Made by a program: the position numbers and the translations under genes. Of a DNA stretch of 64,000 bases, positions 1 to 6,205 are shown one piece after another. The notes below the pieces were generated by a model. That model was not told the origin of the DNA, did not search any database, and saw only the letters and a list, made by a program, of their open reading frames with translations. The stretch's first letter is position 1. Each line of letters begins with the position of its first letter. The DNA comes from Haemophilus parainfluenzae (GTDB lineage: Bacteria > Pseudomonadota > Gammaproteobacteria > Enterobacterales > Pasteurellaceae): positions 62,001 to 126,000 of the forward strand of contig NZ_QEPT01000001.1 of the NCBI RefSeq assembly GCF_003252755.1. Direction: 5' to 3'.

Positions 1-316
1 CCGTGAAGCCTTAGAAGCCCTTGCGGGTGTTGGCAGAAAAACAGCGAATGTGGTATTAAATACTGCTTTCGGTCACCCGACTATTGCAGTGGATACCCAT
101 ATTTTTCGCGTATGCAACCGCACGAATTTTGCCCCAGGCAAAGATGTGGTAAAAGTAGAAGAAAAACTGCTCAAAGTTGTGCCTAAAGAATTTAAAGTCG
201 ATGTGCATCACTGGCTTATTTTGCACGGGCGTTATACATGTATTGCCCGTAAACCTCGTTGCGGAGCTTGCTTAATTGAAGATCTCTGCGAATATAAAGA
301 AAAAACAGATTATTAA
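1..316 (+). CDS. nth: Endonuclease III, C-terminal part (cut by window start)
   Basis: DNA glycosylase/AP lyase of base excision repair that removes oxidised pyrimidines. Only about the last 105 residues are present, reading in frame from base 2. They hold the helix-hairpin-helix LAGVGRKTA with the catalytic Lys, the catalytic Asp in AVDTHIFRV, and the C-terminal [4Fe-4S] cluster pattern C-x6-C-x2-C-x5-C (CIARKPRCGACLIEDLC). The gene must begin upstream of the window. The NSS transporter follows 26 nt later on the same strand, so the two may be cotranscribed. The assignment is secure because both catalytic residues and all four cluster cysteines are visible. Confidence 0.96.
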   Translation, partial: REALEALAGVGRKTANVVLNTAFGHPTIAVDTHIFRVCNRTNFAPGKDVVKVEEKLLKVVPKEFKVDVHHWLILHGRYTCIARKPRCGACLIEDLCEYKEKTDY

Positions 317-342
317 ACGAATACAATTAAACGGAATATATT

Positions 343-1716
343 ATGACAACAAACAATCAATCTCGCCAAACGTGGTCTAGCCGACTAACTTATGTGCTCA
401 CCGTTGCGGGAGCGACAGTCGGCTTTGGGGCAACATGGCGCTTTCCTTATTTAGTGGGTGAAAATGGCGGTGGTGCCTACGTACTTCTCTTTTGTATTGC
501 GATGATTGTGATTGGTATCCCAATGATTTTAGTGGAAAACGTCATCGGTCGCCGTTTACGTGTGAATTCCATTGATGCCTTTGGCGATAAAATCCAAGAT
601 AAAGGTAAAAACATCTCCAAATATTGGAAAATTATCGGTTATATGGGGCTTCTTGGCGCATTTGGTATCATGGCCTATTATATGGTGCTTGGTGGTTGGG
701 TGATGTCTTATATCATTAGTCTGATAAATAACACCCTTGATATTAGCGCCCCAATTACAAAAGAAGTGGCCAAAGATTTCTACGATTTACACATCAGCAA
801 CAGTCCATGGGAAATCATGCTTTACACCTTCCTGTTCGTGGCGGTGAATTACATTATTTTAGCGAAAGGTATCATCGGCGGGATTGAACGTTCCGTTAAA
901 TACTTAATGCCATTACTCTTTATCTTCCTAATTGGTATGGTAATTCGTAACCTCACCTTACCTGGCGCAATGGAAGGGGTGACTTTCTACTTAAAACCTG
1001 ATTTCAGCAAAATCACACCTAAATTATTCATCTTCGTATTAGGGCAAGTGTTCTTCGCATTAAGCCTTGGTTTTGGTGTGTTGATTACCCTATCCAGTTA
1101 TTTAAACAAAGAAGAGAACCTTATTCACACAGCCGTTATTACAGGCTTCACTAACACCATTATTGCTGTGTTATGTGGGTTTATGATCTTCCCATCATTA
1201 TTCACATTCGGCATTGAACCTAACGCCGGGCCAACCTTGGTTTTCCAAAGTTTACCAATTGTATTCTCACATTTATGGGCGGGTAAATTCTTTGCTATCG
1301 TGTTCTTCGGCTTATTGCTTATTGCGGCATTAACCACATCAATTACGATTTATGAAGTCATCATCACCGCATTACAAGAAAAACTCAGAATGCGCCGTGG
1401 TAAAGCGATTTTTGTTACCTTAATGGGGATTTTCTTATTAGGTAACGTGCCATCTATTCTAGGTGATAACCTTTGGAAAGATTTCACCATTTTCGGTAAA
1501 AGCATTTTTGATGCCTTCGATTTCGTCAGCGGAAATATTCTCTTTATGCTGACCGCACTTGGCTGTGCCATTTTCGTTGGTTTCGTGTTACAAGACGATG
1601 CAAAAAAAGAGCTATCACCAACACCCAATTCGCTCTTCACCACAATTTGGTTTAACTATGTCAAATTTGTGGTTCCTGTAATTATTTTGGTGATTTTTAT
1701 TAGTAATTTGATATAG
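343..1716 (+). CDS. Sodium-dependent transporter, NSS/SNF family
   Basis: Inner-membrane Na+-coupled symporter of the neurotransmitter:sodium symporter family, probably moving an amino acid or other small amine. The 457 residues are strongly hydrophobic, with about 11-12 membrane segments. The first segment carries the family signature GATVGFGATWRFPYL followed by GENGGGAY, the Na+/substrate-binding unwound helix region. The length fits bacterial members, which lack the long eukaryotic termini. It follows nth closely and ends in a good intrinsic terminator. H. influenzae has a homologous gene beside nth, as I recall. The substrate cannot be read from sequence. Confidence 0.93.
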   Translation: MTTNNQSRQTWSSRLTYVLTVAGATVGFGATWRFPYLVGENGGGAYVLLFCIAMIVIGIPMILVENVIGRRLRVNSIDAFGDKIQDKGKNISKYWKIIGYMGLLGAFGIMAYYMVLGGWVMSYIISLINNTLDISAPITKEVAKDFYDLHISNSPWEIMLYTFLFVAVNYIILAKGIIGGIERSVKYLMPLLFIFLIGMVIRNLTLPGAMEGVTFYLKPDFSKITPKLFIFVLGQVFFALSLGFGVLITLSSYLNKEENLIHTAVITGFTNTIIAVLCGFMIFPSLFTFGIEPNAGPTLVFQSLPIVFSHLWAGKFFAIVFFGLLLIAALTTSITIYEVIITALQEKLRMRRGKAIFVTLMGIFLLGNVPSILGDNLWKDFTIFGKSIFDAFDFVSGNILFMLTALGCAIFVGFVLQDDAKKELSPTPNSLFTTIWFNYVKFVVPVIILVIFISNLI

Positions 1717-1723
1717 CCTAATT

Positions 1724-1754
1724 AAAAAAGCAGCGCTAAAGCGTTGCTTTTTTT
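1724..1754 (+). terminator. Intrinsic terminator after the NSS transporter
   Basis: Stem AAAAAAGCAGCGC / GCGTTGCTTTTTT around a TAAA loop with one G-T pair, followed by a T run. It lies 8 nt after the transporter stop codon and separates this unit from the hsd locus. Confidence 0.85.
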
Positions 1755-1833
1755 ATCCATAAAAACAAATCATCTCACTGCTAAATGATTGTTTGTAGAG
1801 AAGAAAAATTTTCGATAAAATACTAACTATTGA

Positions 1834-3606
1834 TTGAATTATTACTTTACTAAGGATAAATTTTATGCAGACGACACGACACGACACGACACGACACGAC
1901 ACGACACGACACGACACGACACGACACGACACGACACGACACGACACGACACGACCAAGATTGTCGATGAAAATCACGTATTACAACAAGCATTTTTAAA
2001 TGAATTAGATGAAAAACTTTGGGCATCTGCCGATAAACTGCGCCAGCAGCTTGATGCCGCCAATTACAAACACATCGTTCTTGGTCTGATCTTCTTAAAA
2101 TACATTTCCGATAGTTTCACCCACCAACAAGCCAAAATTCAGGCTGAACTAACCGATCCTGAAAACGCGCTCTATCTTGACCGCACTTTTTACAACACCG
2201 AAGAAGAATACCAAGAAACCTTAACCGCCGAACTGGAAAACCGCGACTACTACACCGCCGACAATGTATTCTGGGTGCCGCAGCAAGCCCGTTGGGACGA
2301 GATTAAAGCCGTTTCCATCTTAAACATCGGCGCACAGCTGCCTTGGGGTGGAAAATTTTCTGGCGTAGCAAAACTCATTGACGATGCCTTCGATGCCATT
2401 GAAAAAGACAACGGAAAACTCAAAGGCGTACTCCAACGCATCAGCGGCTATGCCGTAAACGAAGATACTCTGCGCGGGCTGATTATCCTCTTCTCCGATA
2501 CCAACTTTACCCGTCCGACTTACAACGGCGAACCCGTACATTTAGGCGCAAAAGACATTCTCGGTCACGTTTACGAATACTTCCTTGGTCGCTTTGCCCA
2601 AGCCGAAGGCAAACGTGGCGGACAATATTTCACGCCAAAATCCATAGTTTCCCTAATTGTCGAAATGCTCGAGCCATACTCCGGCCGCGTCTATGACCCG
2701 GCCATGGGCAGTGGCGGCTTTTTCGTGCAAACCGAACGCTTTATTACCGTCCATCAAGGCAACATCAACAACGTTTCCATCTATGGGCAAGAATTCAACC
2801 CAACCACCTGGAAACTCGCCGCCATGAACATGGCCATCCGCGGCATTGATTACGACTTCGGCAAACACAACGCCGACAGCTTCACGCAGCCGCAACACAT
2901 CGATAAAAAGATGGATTTTATTATGGCAAACCCACCATTCAATATCAGCGATTGGTGGAGCGAATCCCTTGCCGATGACCCACGTTGGGCATACGGCACG
3001 CCGCCCAAAGGCAACGCCAACTTTGCTTGGCTGCAACACATGATTTACCACCTCTCGCCCAACGGCAAAATGGCATTGTTGCTGGCCAACGGCTCCATGA
3101 GCAGCCAAACCAACAACGAAGGCGAAATCCGCAAAGCCATCATCAATGCCGACTTGGTCGAATGTATGGTCGCCCTGCCCGGCCAGCTCTTCACCAATAC
3201 CCAAATCCCCGCCTGTATTTGGTTTTTAAATCGCAACAAAAAGCGCAAAGGCGAAGTATTGTTTATCGATGCCCGCCAAATCGGCTATATGAAAGACCGC
3301 GTATTGCGCGATTTCACCGCTGACGACATCGCCAAAATTGCCGATACCCTCCACACTTGGCAACAATCAGACGGCTATGAAGACCAAGCCGCTTTCTGCA
3401 AATCCGCGACTTTAGAAGACATTGCGGACAACGACTTCGTCCTCACACCGGGCCGCTACGTCGGCACCGCAGAACAAGAAGACGACGGCATACCATTTGC
3501 AGAAAAAATGCAAAATCTGACCGCTCTTTTAACGGAGCAATTTGCGAAAAGTGCAGAATTGGAAGCGGAGATTAAAAAGAATTTAGGGGGATTGGGGTAT
3601 GAGTGA
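1834..3606 (+). CDS. hsdM: Type I restriction-modification DNA methyltransferase subunit M (sequenced in phase-OFF register)
   Basis: Adenine-N6 methyltransferase subunit that, with HsdS, modifies the recognition site. It has the N-terminal HsdM helical region (ELDEKLWASADKLRQQLDA, HIVLGLIFLKYIS), SAM motif I DPAMGSGGFF near 2692-2721 and catalytic motif IV NPPF near 2929-2940. The open frame begins with TTG 1834, directly after a TGA and with no Shine-Dalgarno sequence. The plausible native start is ATG 1865, preceded by AAGGA at 1852-1856. That ATG enters the ACGAC tract in another frame and hits TAA at 1997-1999 after 44 codons. I infer little or no HsdM in this state; at 16 repeats it would be about 578 residues. 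The last 8 nt overlap hsdS. Confidence 0.92.
   Translation: MNYYFTKDKFYADDTTRHDTTRHDTTRHDTTRHDTTRHDTTKIVDENHVLQQAFLNELDEKLWASADKLRQQLDAANYKHIVLGLIFLKYISDSFTHQQAKIQAELTDPENALYLDRTFYNTEEEYQETLTAELENRDYYTADNVFWVPQQARWDEIKAVSILNIGAQLPWGGKFSGVAKLIDDAFDAIEKDNGKLKGVLQRISGYAVNEDTLRGLIILFSDTNFTRPTYNGEPVHLGAKDILGHVYEYFLGRFAQAEGKRGGQYFTPKSIVSLIVEMLEPYSGRVYDPAMGSGGFFVQTERFITVHQGNINNVSIYGQEFNPTTWKLAAMNMAIRGIDYDFGKHNADSFTQPQHIDKKMDFIMANPPFNISDWWSESLADDPRWAYGTPPKGNANFAWLQHMIYHLSPNGKMALLLANGSMSSQTNNEGEIRKAIINADLVECMVALPGQLFTNTQIPACIWFLNRNKKRKGEVLFIDARQIGYMKDRVLRDFTADDIAKIADTLHTWQQSDGYEDQAAFCKSATLEDIADNDFVLTPGRYVGTAEQEDDGIPFAEKMQNLTALLTEQFAKSAELEAEIKKNLGGLGYE
1871..1955 (+). repeat. Pentanucleotide tract (ACGAC) x17, phase-variation switch in hsdM
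   Basis: Seventeen perfect head-to-tail ACGAC units begin six bases after ATG 1865. In the open frame they encode a five-residue TTRHD repeat. Because the unit is five bases, gain or loss of one unit by slipped-strand mispairing shifts the reading frame. The hsdM frame downstream is joined to ATG 1865 only when the count is 1 modulo 3 (for example 16 or 19). Seventeen is out of frame. Pentanucleotide repeats in hsdM are known as phase-variation switches in H. influenzae. Confidence 0.95.
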
Positions 3607-4972
3607 TTGGACGACAAGCAAATTATCCGATGTCATTGAAATTATTGGTGGTGGAACACCAAAAAGAAGTGAGAATAAATATTGGAATGGTGATATTCCT
3701 TGGTTATCTGTTGCAGATTTTAATAACGATTTTAGATATGTTAATGACTCTATTGAGCATATTACAGAATTAGGATTACAGAAAAGTAGTACTAAGTTAT
3801 TAGATAAAGATCATTTAATTATTTCTGCAAGAGGAACTGTCGGTTGTTTGGCTCAATTATCTGTTCCCATGGCATTTAATCAATCTTGTTATGGATTAAA
3901 CGGCAAAGAAGGGATTCTTGACAATGGTTTCTTATATTATTTTTTAAAAAATAATATATCAGAATTAAAACAAAAAACTCATGGTGCAGTTTTTGACACA
4001 ATTACAAGAGATACTTTTGAACATATTCAAATTTCGTATCCTGATTTAGGTACTCAAAAAGAAATTGCGAAAAATTTGGGAAATTTTGATGATAAAATCC
4101 AACTCAACACCCAAATCAACCAAACCTTGGAACAAATCGCCCAAGCCCTGTTTAAAAGCTGGTTTATCGATTTCGATCCCGTGCGCGCCAAAGTCCAAGC
4201 CCTTTCAGACGGCCTTAGCCTTGAACAAGCGGAACTGGCAGCCATGCAGGCAATCAGCGGAAAAACAGCCGAAGAACTGACCGCACTTTCACAAGCACAG
4301 TCTGAACGCTACGCCGAATTAGCCGAAACCGCCAAAGTGTTCCCGTGTGAGATAGTGGAGGTTGATGGGATTGAAGTGCCGAGGGGGTGGGAGATTAAAC
4401 CACTACCTGAAATCATTGACTTCCTTGAAGGACCAGGCATTCGTAATTGGCAATATACAGATGAAGAAGATGGTATCAAGTTTATCAATATCCGCTGCAT
4501 CCAGAATGGGGACTTGACATTAACAACCGCAAATAAAATCACGAAGGAAGAAGCTTTTGGAAAATATAAACACTTCCAACTTGAAGAAGACGATATTGTT
4601 GTTTCAACATCTGGAACATTAGGACGATTTGCTTTTGTTAGGAAGGAACATCTGCCTTTATCACTCAATACAAGTGTTATCCGTTTCCGTCCTATTAAAA
4701 ATAAAAGCACATTAGGCTTCATTGCTGGTTTTGTTGAGAATCAATTACAACATGAATTGGAAATCCGAGCTTCAGGTTCTGCCCAGCGTAACTTTGGACC
4801 TACACATTTGAAACAAATATCTCTATTAGTGCCTGATTTCAAATTACTTGAATTACATCAGAAATATGCTTCTTCTTTATTTGAAAAAAGAAAACAGCTT
4901 CTTTCTGAAATTGATGTATTGAAAGATACTAGAGATTTGTTATTACCTAAATTATTAAATGGAGAAATTTAA
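3599..4972 (+). CDS. hsdS: Type I restriction-modification specificity subunit S
   Basis: DNA-recognition subunit for the HsdM2S methylase and the HsdR-containing restriction complex. The 457 residues have the usual two-domain plan. Target recognition domain 1 is about residues 1-160. A central conserved helical spacer follows (DDKIQLNTQINQTLEQIAQ, then SWFIDFDPVRAK). Target recognition domain 2 runs from about residue 265, and a C-terminal conserved helix ends in DLLLPKLLNGEI. Both recognition domains are AT-rich while the spacer (about 4090-4360) is GC-richer and reads like hsdM/hsdR, a mosaic typical of domain exchange. It overlaps hsdM by 8 nt, so translation is probably coupled to it. 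The target site cannot be read from sequence. Confidence 0.95.
   Translation: MSDWTTSKLSDVIEIIGGGTPKRSENKYWNGDIPWLSVADFNNDFRYVNDSIEHITELGLQKSSTKLLDKDHLIISARGTVGCLAQLSVPMAFNQSCYGLNGKEGILDNGFLYYFLKNNISELKQKTHGAVFDTITRDTFEHIQISYPDLGTQKEIAKNLGNFDDKIQLNTQINQTLEQIAQALFKSWFIDFDPVRAKVQALSDGLSLEQAELAAMQAISGKTAEELTALSQAQSERYAELAETAKVFPCEIVEVDGIEVPRGWEIKPLPEIIDFLEGPGIRNWQYTDEEDGIKFINIRCIQNGDLTLTTANKITKEEAFGKYKHFQLEEDDIVVSTSGTLGRFAFVRKEHLPLSLNTSVIRFRPIKNKSTLGFIAGFVENQLQHELEIRASGSAQRNFGPTHLKQISLLVPDFKLLELHQKYASSLFEKRKQLLSEIDVLKDTRDLLLPKLLNGEI
4204..4213 (-). other. Neisseria-type DNA uptake sequence in hsdS
   Basis: The plus strand reads TTCAGACGGC, the exact reverse complement of the Neisseria 10-mer GCCGTCTGAA. 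The two following bases (CT) make the 12-mer match the AG-type DUS dialect of commensal Neisseria. It lies in the conserved spacer of hsdS, under 80 bp from a Haemophilus uptake signal at 4280-4288. Confidence 0.8.
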
Positions 4973-4973
4973 G

Positions 4974-5870
4974 ATGCCAAAAATGAAAGAGGTAAAAGAA
5001 AACTTATTAAATAATGCTAAATCATCAATTCAACTTGGCATCGAGGACTTTGATCTAGCAGAAAATGATAAAAATAGAAAAATCTCATCTATTCGTAATT
5101 CTGTCGCAGGATTATTACTACTTTATAAATATAAATTACTACTAGAAAGTCAATTTGAAGAAGATAAGTTCAAGTACATTAGAAAGAAAAATTATAATGG
5201 AAATATACAAGAACTTCCTAGACAAACTGCAACTGTAAAAGAGATAAAAGATAACTTCAATTCTCTTGATTTGAATTTACCTAACATTTCCTTTTTAGAT
5301 GAAATAATTGATACTAGAAATCAAATTGAACACTTTTATCAAGTTAATGAGGTAGATATATTACAATTATTAGTCAAAATTTATTATTTAATAGAAAGCT
5401 TTTATGATAAATATTTGGTAGAGCTGCATGGGCGATTTGAAGAATTTATCACTATTCCTGTATATCAGAAAATCCTTAATAACAAGCAAATTTATACTGA
5501 TAAATTAGAACATTGTAGAAACAGTTTCGATAATATTATTTTTCCTAGTGATGAAGTAAAAGAGGTACTTCTAGACAATCAAAAGTGTCCTAGTTGTAAA
5601 AGTAATTTAATTGAATGCAAAGGTCAAGATGATGAACATATCGAGCTTATCTGCAAATACTGTCTCAATGATAACTTAGATGTATATGATGTGTTGGAAT
5701 TAACTCATAGAGATATTCTAGATGGTGGTGATTATAGATATTCGTGTCCTGAATGTTACGACATGAATGTTATTAATGGCGTATGTTTTTCTTGTGGATA
5801 TGAACTAGAAGCGGATCGAGATTATGAGCGAGAAGCTTATATCGAATACCTTATGTCTAAAAATGACTAA
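4974..5870 (+). CDS. HEPN-motif protein with two zinc ribbons, embedded in the type I RM operon
   Basis: I do not recognise a named family. I start it at ATG 4974, one base after the hsdS stop, because GGAG at 4961-4964 is well placed; an in-frame ATG at 4959 lacks such a site. The product is 298 residues. Residues 1-150 are largely helical and contain RNQIEH at about 115-120, which fits the Rx4-6H (RNxxxH) active-site motif of HEPN ribonucleases. The C-terminal part has CxxC pairs at about 205/208, 227/230, 258/261 and 271/274, consistent with two zinc ribbons. No Walker or other NTPase motif is visible. The gene is AT-rich compared with hsdM and hsdR. It occupies the slot between hsdS and hsdR that prrC, a HEPN anticodon nuclease, occupies in the E. 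coli prr locus. An RNA-targeting defence or guard role is inference. Confidence 0.7.
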   Translation: MPKMKEVKENLLNNAKSSIQLGIEDFDLAENDKNRKISSIRNSVAGLLLLYKYKLLLESQFEEDKFKYIRKKNYNGNIQELPRQTATVKEIKDNFNSLDLNLPNISFLDEIIDTRNQIEHFYQVNEVDILQLLVKIYYLIESFYDKYLVELHGRFEEFITIPVYQKILNNKQIYTDKLEHCRNSFDNIIFPSDEVKEVLLDNQKCPSCKSNLIECKGQDDEHIELICKYCLNDNLDVYDVLELTHRDILDGGDYRYSCPECYDMNVINGVCFSCGYELEADRDYEREAYIEYLMSKND

Positions 5871-5940
5871 TCATTTATAACGATAATTTCACTTCAGCCA
5901 AATCTCCCCTATCCCCTCTTTGCTAAAGAGGGGGACTATT

Positions 5941-6180
5941 TGGGAGGTTTGTTGACTGCAAGCGGTCGGATTAGCAGAAAAATTACTCATGAAAAACACC
6001 TAAACTAAAATTACGCTCAATACCATTCCCCTCTTTCGTAAAGAGGGGTTAGGGGAGATTTGGAAGGTTTATTATCTGCAAGCGGTCGGATTAACAGAGA
6101 AATTACTCATAAAAAACACCTAAACTAAAACTACGCTCGAGACCATTCCCCTCTTTCGTAAAGAGGGGTTAGGGGAGATT
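5941..6180 (+). repeat. Two tandem copies of a 120-bp repeat with palindromic ends
   Basis: Bases 5941-6060 and 6061-6180 are near-identical tandem copies with an exact 120-bp period. Each holds TGCAAGCGGTCGGATTA, AATTACTCAT and AACACCTAAACTAAAA, and then a hairpin CCCCTCTTTCGTAAAGAGGGG followed by TTAGGGGAGATTT. A diverged partial copy of the hairpin, with AAATCTCCCCT before it, lies at 5899-5940. The 335-bp gap between the HEPN gene and hsdR (5871-6205) consists almost entirely of this element plus the hsdR ribosome-binding site. GC-rich palindromic elements of this sort resemble intergenic repeats/MITEs in Pasteurellaceae and Neisseriaceae. It could also act as a transcriptional barrier or stabilise mRNA. 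Confidence 0.85.
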
Positions 6181-6205
6181 TAAACCACACTCTAAGGAAT
6201 CCATC

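Noticed and set aside
1753..1977. Minus-strand frame with repeated VVSCR residues
   Set aside because: It is only the antisense reading of the ACGAC tract; no ribosome-binding site and no independent sequence support.
2653..3204. Long antisense frame inside hsdM (183 codons)
   Set aside because: GC-rich coding strand with few stops on the reverse; the plus frame has clear methyltransferase motifs, so this is a shadow.
5941..6180. Possible CRISPR array
   Set aside because: Only two full units of 120 bp, directly adjacent with no unique spacers and no cas genes nearby.
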